Assembly: GCA_021827255.1 (NCBI GenBank)
Contig: JAKAWO010000211.1
Span: 1 to 5,601 of the forward strand
Origin: Acidobacteriota bacterium
GTDB lineage: Bacteria > Acidobacteriota > Terriglobia > UBA7540
DNA: 5,601 nt
Direction of reading: 5' to 3'
The notes under the pieces are model-generated. The model was not told where the DNA came from, did no database searches, and worked only from the letters and a program-made list of their open reading frames with translations. This document shows, piece by piece, positions 1 through 5,155 of this stretch. Position numbers and translations under genes: made by a program. Numbering within the stretch: position 1 is the first letter of the stretch; each line of letters opens with the position of its first letter.

Positions 1-959
1 AAGGGTTCTGGAACAGCGGCAAGGAAGGTGAAAACGGCGCCAAGAACCTCGGCTACAAGACGCGATACAAGGAAGGCTATTTCCCGGTTCCCCCCACTGA
101 CAGCCTCCAAGACATTCGCTCCGAGATGATGCTGACCCTCGAGAGCGTGGGCGTGCCGGTAGAGGTTCACCATCACGAAGTCGGGACGGCGGGGCAGACG
201 GAAATTGACCTCTGCTTTGACACCTTGGTCAAAATGGCCGACAACATGCTGAAGTACAAGTACATCACGAAAAACGTCGCGCTCCGCCACGGAAAGACGG
301 TCACCTTTATGCCGAAACCCATTTTCCAGGACAACGGATCGGGCATGCACGTTCACCAGAGCCTCTGGTCGGACAAGAAAAACCTTTTCTACAAGAAGGG
401 CGGCTACGCGGACCTGAGCGAGACGGCCATTCATTATATCGGAGGTCTGTTGGCTCATGCGCCGGCGCTGCTGGCCTTTTGCGCGCCGACCACCAATTCC
501 TACCGGCGGCTGGTGCCGGGTTACGAAGCGCCGATTAACCTGATGTATTCCCAGCGGAACCGAAGCGCCTGCGTCCGCATCCCCGTCTATTCCCGCAGTG
601 AGAAGTCAAAGCGCATCGAGTTCCGCTCGCCCGATCCATCCGCCAATCCTTATCTTGCTCTCAGCGCCATGCTGATGGCGGGTTTGGAAGGCATCGAGAG
701 AAAGCTCCAACCGCCGGCTCCCATTGACAAGGACCTTTACGACCTTTCTCCGTCGGAGAAGGCGAAAGTTAAGTCCACGCCGGGAAGCCTGGAGGAGACG
801 CTCGCGGCTCTTGAGAAAGACCATCAGTTTCTCCTGAAAGGCGACGTGTTTACCCCGGATCTGATTGAGACTTGGCTCGCCTATAAACGGAAGAAGGAGG
901 TTGATCCCGTGCGCCTGCGCCCTCACCCGCACGAGTTCGCGCTGTATTACGACGTTTAA
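1..959 (+). CDS. glnA: Glutamine synthetase type I (GSI-beta), C-terminal part; 5' end outside window
   Basis: This enzyme makes glutamine from glutamate, ammonia and ATP in the cytoplasm and is the main entry point for ammonia. The frame is open from base 3 and gives 318 residues to the TAA at 957-959, so about 150 residues of a roughly 470-residue GlnA are missing upstream. Visible family motifs are EVHHHEVGTAGQTEI (metal and glutamate site), NGSGMHVHQSLW at 333-368 (catalytic His region), the glutamate-flap segment VPGYEAPINLMYS with its Glu at 525-527, NRSACVRIPV, and RIEFRSPDPSANPYLA. DKDLYDLSPSE places a Tyr (738-740) where the NLYDLPPEE adenylylation Tyr of enteric GlnA lies, so control by GlnE-type adenylylation is likely, though not shown. 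The end, HPHEFALYYDV, closely matches the usual GlnA end, so the 3' end is intact. It converges on the minus-strand pterin operon. Confidence 0.97.
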   Translation, partial: GFWNSGKEGENGAKNLGYKTRYKEGYFPVPPTDSLQDIRSEMMLTLESVGVPVEVHHHEVGTAGQTEIDLCFDTLVKMADNMLKYKYITKNVALRHGKTVTFMPKPIFQDNGSGMHVHQSLWSDKKNLFYKKGGYADLSETAIHYIGGLLAHAPALLAFCAPTTNSYRRLVPGYEAPINLMYSQRNRSACVRIPVYSRSEKSKRIEFRSPDPSANPYLALSAMLMAGLEGIERKLQPPAPIDKDLYDLSPSEKAKVKSTPGSLEETLAALEKDHQFLLKGDVFTPDLIETWLAYKRKKEVDPVRLRPHPHEFALYYDV

Positions 960-970
960 TTTGCTTCCGA

Positions 971-1037
971 GCGCGCGGCGGCGGTCGGAAAGGTCATCTC
1001 AGCCCCGGTTCCTGCGCCGGGCGCCGCCGTCGCGCGC
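971..1037 (+). terminator. Long GC-rich hairpin just after glnA (possible 3' end structure)
   Basis: Bases 971-984 pair with 1024-1037 over 14 positions: 13 Watson-Crick pairs and one G-T (978 with 1030), with a 39-base loop that itself holds a small CCCGG/CCGGG stem. The wobble is a G-U pair only in plus-strand RNA; on the minus strand it would be a C-A mismatch. That points to the glnA transcript, whose stop codon lies 11 bases upstream. No T-tract follows, so this is not a classical intrinsic terminator. It could be a Rho-assisted end or a 3' stabilising structure. Chance pairing in GC-rich DNA is also possible. Confidence 0.35.
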
Positions 1038-1074
1038 GAAACAGTTCCACCCGCCGTCTCTCCGAATGCGGGGC

Positions 1075-1126
1075 GTCGGCTTGGTTGCAGACGCAAATCC
1101 CCCCAACGACCAGCCACCAAGCCGGC
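1075..1126 (+). other. Second hairpin in the glnA/SDR convergent gap
   Basis: Bases 1075-1085 (GTCGGCTTGGT) pair with 1116-1126 (ACCAAGCCGGC): 10 Watson-Crick pairs plus one T-G (1076 with 1125), around a 30-base loop. As with the hairpin at 971-1037, the wobble is tolerated in plus-strand RNA. There is no T-run on either side. Apart from these two hairpins, the 240-base gap 960-1199 shows no convincing gene; the open frames crossing it have low-complexity Arg/Pro-rich translations. Confidence 0.3.
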
Positions 1127-1199
1127 CCCGCGCCATCCTGTTCGGCAGAGAGGAAAGGGAAAACTTTTCGTCGCGCTTGCTCTGGCCGGTGGAAAATCG

Positions 1200-1760
1200 C
1201 TACAGCGCGCCGCTGGAAGGAAGAATGGCAATTTCCTCGACGGTCGCTCGGCCCGGCTGGAGAATCGCTTCAAGCACGGTGCGGGCGACATCCTCCGGCT
1301 GAAGAACTTTTGAGCGCGGAGTGTCGTTCCCAAATGCGCGGAGCATCGCGGTGTCGGCCACTCCGGGAAGAACCGCCGTGACGCGAATCCCCAAGGCGCG
1401 AAGCTCTTTCCGCAGCACGCGAGTGAATCCTAGCGCGCCGAATTTTGACGCCGTGTAGGCGGAACAATTGGCGAAGGGCTTATAAGTGAACACGCCGGCG
1501 TTGTTGACCAAAATATCGAGCCGTCGGCGCCGCCGGCGAACCTGCTGGAAAATCCCGCGGACGTCGGCCGGCCGCCGCACGTCTCCCGCGCACGCCTCCG
1601 CCGGCCCGGGGAGCGCCTTAATCGCCCGCGCCAGCGCGTTCCGGTTGCGCCCCACCAGGATGAGGGCCGCTCCTTCGCCCGCCAGGGCGTGGGAGATCGC
1701 CAAGCCAATGCCTCGGCTTCCGCCCGTGATCAGAGCAACTTTGCCGCTGAGTTTTTCCAT
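1200..1760 (-). CDS. SDR-family oxidoreductase with an apparent internal in-frame deletion
   Basis: This is a classical SDR-type NAD(P)H-dependent reductase of 186 residues. The N-terminal Rossmann motif TGGSRGIG (residues 12-19), an acidic GD (59-60), LDILVNNAG (81-89) and the active-site motif YTASK (Tyr102, Lys106) are all visible, as is a natural-looking C-terminus (ATVEEIAILPSSGAL). The family usually has about 230-250 residues, with about 60 between NNAG and YxxxK; here only 12 separate them. The missing part normally carries the catalytic Ser strand and the helix with the conserved Asn, so activity is doubtful. A run of six Arg (75-80) sits where RRFGRLD-like sequence is usual. The ATG at 1760 starts the typical MEKLSGKVALITGG and has no clear Shine-Dalgarno. 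It is the last gene of the operon, 50 bases after folE. By position it could be a sepiapterin-reductase-like step, but general oxoacyl-reductase-like SDRs look similar. It may be a decayed gene or an assembly error. Confidence 0.85.
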   Translation of the reverse strand: MEKLSGKVALITGGSRGIGLAISHALAGEGAALILVGRNRNALARAIKALPGPAEACAGDVRRPADVRGIFQQVRRRRRRLDILVNNAGVFTYKPFANCSAYTASKFGALGFTRVLRKELRALGIRVTAVLPGVADTAMLRAFGNDTPRSKVLQPEDVARTVLEAILQPGRATVEEIAILPSSGAL

Positions 1761-1810
1761 TTCAAGTTCGCGCTTGGGGCCGGGCAGCTTGGCTCTGACG
1801 CGCGCTGGCG

Positions 1811-2410
1811 TTAGGCGCCGTGCTGGCGCACCAGCCTCAAGAATTCCGCGCGCGTCTGCTCGTTCTCGCGGAATACGCCCAGCATGGAGGAGGTGACCGC
1901 GACGGAATTCTGCTTTTCGACACCGCGCATAATCATGCACAGGTGCCGCGCCTCAATGATGACCCCCACTCCCTGCGGCTGGACGGCCTCCATAATGGTC
2001 TCGGCGATTTGCGTGGTCAGCCGCTCCTGGAGTTGGAGCCGGCGGGCAAACACATCCACCAGGCGCGGAATTTTGCTCAGCCCGATCACCTTGTTCGTCG
2101 GCAGGTAGGCTACGTGGCAGCGCCCGAAAAAGGGCAGCAGATGGTGTTCGCACAGGCTGAAGATTTCAATGTCCTTGACGATCACCATTTCGTCGTAGGC
2201 AACCGAATAGACGGCCCCGTTCACAATTTTCTTCACGTCCTTCGTGTAGCCGTTGGTCAGAAAACGCAGCGACTCCGCCACGCGCTCCGGGGTTTTCCGC
2301 AATCCCTCCCGGTCCGGATCCTCGCCAATCTCGCGCAAGATGCCGCGCACCTGCTCGGCCAGCCCTTCGCGCTCTGCCGCAGCGTCAGAAATCAACGTCC
2401 GATTCGCCAT
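1811..2410 (-). CDS. folE: GTP cyclohydrolase I
   Basis: This zinc enzyme converts GTP to 7,8-dihydroneopterin triphosphate and formate, the first step of folate and tetrahydrobiopterin synthesis in the cytoplasm. The 199-residue protein shows the whole family pattern: a helical N-terminus (DPDREGLRKTPERVAES, about 31-47), FSLCEHHLLPFFG (84-96) with Zn ligands Cys87 and His90 and the active-site His89, the substrate region KVIGLSKIPRLVDVFARRLQLQERL (107-131), and ARHLCMIMRGVEK (154-166) with the third Zn ligand Cys158 and catalytic His156. Length and motifs are normal, so it should be active. The ATG at 2410 lies inside the end of the upstream PTPS gene (19-base overlap), with a purine-rich AGGAAGAACCAGAAAGCGAG upstream, so translation is probably coupled. 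Placement with two PTPS genes and an SDR, and without other folate genes, points to a biopterin-type pathway more than folate. Confidence 0.97.
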   Translation of the reverse strand: MANRTLISDAAAEREGLAEQVRGILREIGEDPDREGLRKTPERVAESLRFLTNGYTKDVKKIVNGAVYSVAYDEMVIVKDIEIFSLCEHHLLPFFGRCHVAYLPTNKVIGLSKIPRLVDVFARRLQLQERLTTQIAETIMEAVQPQGVGVIIEARHLCMIMRGVEKQNSVAVTSSMLGVFRENEQTRAEFLRLVRQHGA

Positions 2411-2874
2411 GCCGACTCGCTTTCTGGTTCTTCCTGGCCCGGCGGAGTCTCCGGGTTGCGAACCACTTCAAAAAAATTTGAGCTCGTTTCTTCCAGCCGG
2501 ATCCGTTCGAGCCGCGATGGGTCCTCGGGCGCCTGCCGGAGCCTTCGCCCCAGCCGCCGAAAAATTTCCAGGCAGAGATTTTCCGTCGTTGGAACCACAG
2601 AGCGAAAGTGCGGCACATCCAAGTTGAGGTTCACCTGGTCGAATGGCGCGAGCACTTCCTCTTCCACGGCCAGGTCGAGGTTCTCCAGATTCATCACCAT
2701 GCCGGTGGCCGGTTCGACGGGTCCGCCGACCGTCACCTCGAGAGCGTAGTTGTGCCCGTGGCCAAAGGGGTTGTTGCACTTTCCATAAAGGCGCGCGTTC
2801 TCCTCCTCGGTGAGCGCGTCGTTGTGCAAACGGTGCGAGGAGGAAAAACGGTAGCGGCGCGTCAAGAAAACCAT
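2392..2874 (-). CDS. 6-pyruvoyltetrahydropterin synthase homologue B (His-to-Gln in catalytic triad)
   Basis: This is a PTPS/QueD superfamily (COG0720) protein of 160 residues, second of two tandem copies. Zn ligands His14, His39 and His41 are present, as are the catalytic Cys33 in GKCNNPFGHGHNY, the pterin-anchoring Glu98 (PTTEN) and Glu129 (LEET). Where the family has Asp-His in the triad, this copy has Asp79-Gln80; the codon is CAG (complement of 2635-2637), one base from a His codon. It also carries about 20 extra C-terminal residues, rich in Glu and Pro, that copy A lacks and that run over the folE start. The ATG at 2874 overlaps the TGA of copy A by one base (TGATG), with GGAGA at 2878-2882 just upstream. 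In known PTPS the triad is shared between neighbouring subunits, so this copy could work in a mixed oligomer, catalyse a different reaction, or be inactive. Annotation pipelines may call it QueD. Confidence 0.93.
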   Translation of the reverse strand: MVFLTRRYRFSSSHRLHNDALTEEENARLYGKCNNPFGHGHNYALEVTVGGPVEPATGMVMNLENLDLAVEEEVLAPFDQVNLNLDVPHFRSVVPTTENLCLEIFRRLGRRLRQAPEDPSRLERIRLEETSSNFFEVVRNPETPPGQEEPESESAWRIGR

Positions 2875-3281
2875 CAGTCTCCGTAGTAGTCCACGTAAAG
2901 ATCAGGCGTCTCGTAAAGCCGAACGCGGTACAGGCGCCCGGCCGGAAGGTTGGGCGCCAAGCGCCGCCAGATTTCGATCGCGATGTTTTCCGTCGTCGGA
3001 ATCTGTTTCGCAAAGGCCGGCACTTCCTTGTTGAGAAAGCGATGGTCCATTGCCGCCAGCACTTCTTTTTCAAGCGCCACTTTCAGGTCTTTCACGTCGA
3101 GGATCATGCCGGTCCGCGCGTCCACTTCACCCGTCACCGTAACCTCCAGCGTGTAATTGTGCCCGTGCCCGTTGGGGTTATTGCACTTGCCGAAGATGCG
3201 GCGGTTTTCCTCGGGCGATAAATCCGGATTGTGGTAATAGTGCGCGGCGGAAAATTCCGCCCGACGCGTCAGGTAAATCAT
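2874..3281 (-). CDS. 6-pyruvoyltetrahydropterin synthase homologue A (complete active site)
   Basis: This COG0720 protein of 135 residues is expected to convert dihydroneopterin triphosphate to 6-pyruvoyltetrahydropterin with loss of triphosphate. All key residues are visible: Zn ligands His14, His39 and His41; catalytic Cys33 in GKCNNPNGHGHNY; Asp79-His80 in MDHRFLN; Glu98 in PTTEN; and Glu124 in YETPD. Cys-x5-HGH is the pattern of mammalian-type tetrahydrobiopterin PTPS, whereas E. coli QueD has Cys-x3-HGH. The protein is close to human PTPS in motif order and spacing (numbering offset about 10). The ATG at 3281 overlaps the glycosyltransferase TGA as ATGA and has GAGGAAA six bases upstream. 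A longer frame reaches back to 3401 but lies inside the glycosyltransferase and does not look like PTPS. A different product, such as carboxytetrahydropterin for queuosine, cannot be ruled out, but no que genes are adjacent. Confidence 0.95.
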   Translation of the reverse strand: MIYLTRRAEFSAAHYYHNPDLSPEENRRIFGKCNNPNGHGHNYTLEVTVTGEVDARTGMILDVKDLKVALEKEVLAAMDHRFLNKEVPAFAKQIPTTENIAIEIWRRLAPNLPAGRLYRVRLYETPDLYVDYYGD

Positions 3282-4348
3282 CTCGGTTTCCTCAAGCGAT
3301 CGCCGGAATAGGTTCTTCCTTTCCATTCGATGCGCCGGCCCAGGCCATAGGCGCAGAAAGAGTTGAGAATGAGCAAGCCGGCCAGCGCGGCGCCGGGCCA
3401 TTGATAGTTCGCCAGGCTGCGATCGAAGCCGAGCTTGGATAGCTCACGCCCGTAACGCGCCCGGCGAGCCAGCGCAAAAAAAAGACACGCCACGGCCAGG
3501 ATCGTCGCTAGCCCCCCCTGACGCGACGCCACGGTCATCGCCCCCAGCACTGCAAACGTCACCAGCGGAACAACGTCCAGCAGCCACGCTTGCGCCACCG
3601 CGGCCACGCCACGCCCCCAATTTCCTTCCGCGAGCAGGTAAAGATTTTTCGTCCAGCCCTCCCACATGGCTCCAAAGCTCACGTACATGCGCGTCCGAAC
3701 CCAATCAGCTCCCGGAGCGAAAAAAATTCGCCGACCCGACGACTTCACGCGCTCGGCAATGCGCACGTCATCCAAAATTTCTCCTCGCACGCTCTCAAAG
3801 CCGCCCGCTTCAAGGTAGATTTCGCGCCGCACCAAAATGTACTGTCCATTGGCGGCAGCGCGCTCGGAATCCGCCTGTGAAATCTCCTCGAAAGGATACC
3901 ACCGCGCCAGTTGAACGAACACGTAAGGAATGACCGCTTTCTCCCACCACTTCGCGACCACCTGCCCCGGCGAGAGTGAGACCAAATCGAGCCTTTCGCG
4001 TTCGGCTCTGCCGACCCAATAGGCCACGCTGCCCGACGAGTGCTCGGTGTCAGCGTCCGTGAAGAGCAGCCACTCGCCCTGCGCTTGAGCGGCCCCGACC
4101 GCGCAGGCGTAGGTTTTGCCCGTCCAGCCTTCCGGCAGTCCCTCATTGTGAATCACGCGGAGAAACGAAATTTCATCCCGCAAGTGTTGAAGGATTTCCG
4201 CTGTCCGGTCCGTCGAAGCGTCGTCCACCGCGATGATCTCCTGCAACCGCTCCTGCCCCGCCAGGGAGCCGATCACCCGCTCGATGTTCCGCTCCTCATT
4301 GCGCGCCGGAATGATGACGGAAACGCGCCCCGCGGACGGCTCGCTCAT
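3278..4348 (-). CDS. Membrane-associated family 2 glycosyltransferase
   Basis: This 356-residue protein has an N-terminal GT-A fold: VSVIIPARNEERNIERVI (9-26), VDDASTDRT (41-49), the metal-binding DxD in FTDADT (Asp98, Asp100), and the probable catalytic base region ILDDVRIAERVK (191-202). The C-terminal part has hydrophobic spans at about 249-273, 278-294 and 316-337, so it is probably held in the inner membrane with its catalytic domain in the cytoplasm. The overall plan and the C-terminal EWKGRTY resemble carotenoid, hopanoid or lipid glycosyltransferases (CruC, CrtQ and HpnB-like), but donor and acceptor cannot be read from sequence. The start at 4348 gives the expected MSEPSAGRVSVIIPARNE, with GAGG seven bases upstream. 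It is the first gene of the operon and its stop overlaps PTPS A, suggesting a link with pterin synthesis, such as a glycosylated pterin. Simple co-transcription of unrelated genes is the alternative. Confidence 0.9.
   Translation of the reverse strand: MSEPSAGRVSVIIPARNEERNIERVIGSLAGQERLQEIIAVDDASTDRTAEILQHLRDEISFLRVIHNEGLPEGWTGKTYACAVGAAQAQGEWLLFTDADTEHSSGSVAYWVGRAERERLDLVSLSPGQVVAKWWEKAVIPYVFVQLARWYPFEEISQADSERAAANGQYILVRREIYLEAGGFESVRGEILDDVRIAERVKSSGRRIFFAPGADWVRTRMYVSFGAMWEGWTKNLYLLAEGNWGRGVAAVAQAWLLDVVPLVTFAVLGAMTVASRQGGLATILAVACLFFALARRARYGRELSKLGFDRSLANYQWPGAALAGLLILNSFCAYGLGRRIEWKGRTYSGDRLRKPR
3287..3293 (-). promoter_or_regulatory. Shine-Dalgarno GAGGAAA for PTPS homologue A
   Basis: GAGGAAA lies on the minus strand with five bases between it and the ATG at 3281, within the last codons of the glycosyltransferase. 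It supports the 3281 start over longer in-frame starts and fits re-initiation at the ATGA overlap. Confidence 0.7.
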
Positions 4349-4455
4349 CGCCGACCTCGCGCCGCGCCCGTAGCGGCGGCCTTTGAGTGGCCCAACGCCG
4401 ATCCAACGCGTGGCGCCGCGTCTGGAATCAGGACCCTGCGCGATACTGGAAATAA

Positions 4456-4485
4456 TTCGCTCAATGCCAAATGGAGAATTATAAT
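4456..4485 (+). promoter_or_regulatory. Candidate promoter for the TlpA-like gene
   Basis: A perfect TATAAT at 4480-4485 sits in a short AT-rich patch of otherwise GC-rich DNA. The best -35 with an 18-base spacer is TTCGCT (4456-4461), which is weak. Transcription would start near 4492, leaving a leader of about seven bases before the ATG at 4499, so the transcript would be nearly leaderless and would cut into the GGGGGGCGGAG Shine-Dalgarno region. Confidence 0.4.
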
Positions 4486-4506
4486 AGGGGGGCGGAGCAT
4501 GAGCAA
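4478..4506 (-). promoter_or_regulatory. Candidate promoter for the glycosyltransferase/pterin operon
   Basis: On the minus strand TATAAT (complement of 4478-4483) follows TTGCTC (complement of 4501-4506) with a 17-base spacer. The -10 shares its bases with the plus-strand -10 because ATTATAAT (4478-4485) is its own reverse complement. The implied leader before the glycosyltransferase ATG is about 120 bases. I recognise no riboswitch in it. Confidence 0.35.
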
Positions 4507-5038
4507 AATCAGGCCGTGGCAAGCCGTCGCGGGCGCGCTGGTTCTGGCGGCGCTGGTGTGGCTTGTGGCGCGGCCCGCCAAGCCTCACACCGTTGAGCTC
4601 GGAGAAAAAGCCCCCGGCTTCACCCTCCCCCGCATGCCCGATGGCGCCATTTCACTCGCTCATTTCCGCGGGCAGGTTGTGGTCCTGAATTTTTGGGCCT
4701 CCTGGTGCCCGCCGTGCGTGGACGAGGCCCCCTCCCTTGAAGCTTTCGCCCAAAAGGTCGAGCGCCGTGGAGTGGTCGTGCTCGGCGTCAGCGTGGATCA
4801 GGACCCTGCCGCGCTCGAAAAGTTTATCGCCCAATACCACCTCACCTACCCCATCGCGCGCGACCCCTCCTGGGCGTTGCCCCATCGTTACGGGACTTAC
4901 AAAATTCCTGAAACCTATATCATTGACCGCAGCGGGCATTTGGCGGAGAAAATCATCGGGGAAACCGATTGGACTGACCCGCGCATGATCGCCTACGTTC
5001 GCGATCTGGCCGGTGCCGGCCTGCGCGCCAGCCGCTAA
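4499..5038 (+). CDS. TlpA/ResA-like membrane-anchored thioredoxin-fold protein
   Basis: This is a 179-residue thiol-disulfide oxidoreductase acting outside the cytoplasmic membrane. An N-terminal anchor spans about residues 7-24, and the thioredoxin domain begins near LGEKAPGFTLPRMPDG (34-49). The redox motif is WASWCPPC (Cys70, Cys73), followed by VVLGVSVDQDP (93-103) and the cis-proline segment KIPETYIID (135-143, Pro137). WCxPC together with a single anchor is typical of the TlpA/ResA/CcmG group, which keeps apocytochrome c or copper-site cysteines reduced. The ATG at 4499 follows GGGGGGCGGAG and gives a proper signal-anchor; the open frame continues upstream only through unlikely sequence antisense to the glycosyltransferase. 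It is divergent from the pterin operon and upstream of a CuA cupredoxin, so copper-site maturation is a reasonable but unproven role. Confidence 0.92.
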   Translation: MSKIRPWQAVAGALVLAALVWLVARPAKPHTVELGEKAPGFTLPRMPDGAISLAHFRGQVVVLNFWASWCPPCVDEAPSLEAFAQKVERRGVVVLGVSVDQDPAALEKFIAQYHLTYPIARDPSWALPHRYGTYKIPETYIIDRSGHLAEKIIGETDWTDPRMIAYVRDLAGAGLRASR

Positions 5039-5061
5039 CCCGGAGTTTCGTCGGTTTGAAG

Positions 5062-5096
5062 CTCTGCGGTTCTTGCCGCCGCGGAGATGGTTTTTT
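5062..5096 (+). terminator. Intrinsic terminator after the TlpA-like gene
   Basis: CTCTGCGG (5062-5069) pairs with CCGCGGAG (5079-5086) over 8 bp with one G-U, around a nine-base loop, followed by ATGG and six T (5091-5096). It starts 23 bases after the TAA of the TlpA-like gene and separates it from the cupredoxin. The rest of the 5039-5155 gap holds only a weak TATCAT (5132-5137) that might be a -10 box for the cupredoxin. Confidence 0.7.
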
Positions 5097-5155
5097 AATG
5101 TCTGCGGTCGGACGCTCTGCGCGGGCCGGGGTATCATTGAACTCAAAAGGGAGGA

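Noticed and set aside
865..1381. Open frames on both strands across the glnA/SDR gap
   Set aside because: Translations are Arg/Pro/Ser-rich with no motif, overlap the ends of real genes and cross the hairpins.
1761..1940. N-terminal extension of the SDR up to 1940
   Set aside because: It would lie mostly inside folE, and the SDR family start (MEKLSGKVALITGG) matches the ATG at 1760. No start codon in the 50-base gap supports an extension.
1820..2749. 309-codon open frame on the plus strand, antisense to folE and PTPS B
   Set aside because: It is antisense to two genes with complete family motifs. Its translation is low in recognisable motifs, and long antisense frames are common in GC-rich coding DNA.
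4349..4471. Possible riboswitch in the leader of the glycosyltransferase/pterin operon
   Set aside because: The leader is GC-rich with some local pairing, but I see no consensus of a known class, including the tetrahydrofolate riboswitch.
4427..4809. Direct repeat of 13 bases (ATCAGGACCCTGC) at 4427-4439 and 4797-4809
   Set aside because: One copy encodes part of the VDQDPAA segment of the thioredoxin. One 13-base match in a window of this size is not far from chance, and nothing lies between to suggest a mobile element.
5108..5137. Promoter for the cupredoxin (TCGGAC, 18 bases, TATCAT)
   Set aside because: The -10 is good but the -35 is poor. It is noted only as a weak candidate in the intergenic region.
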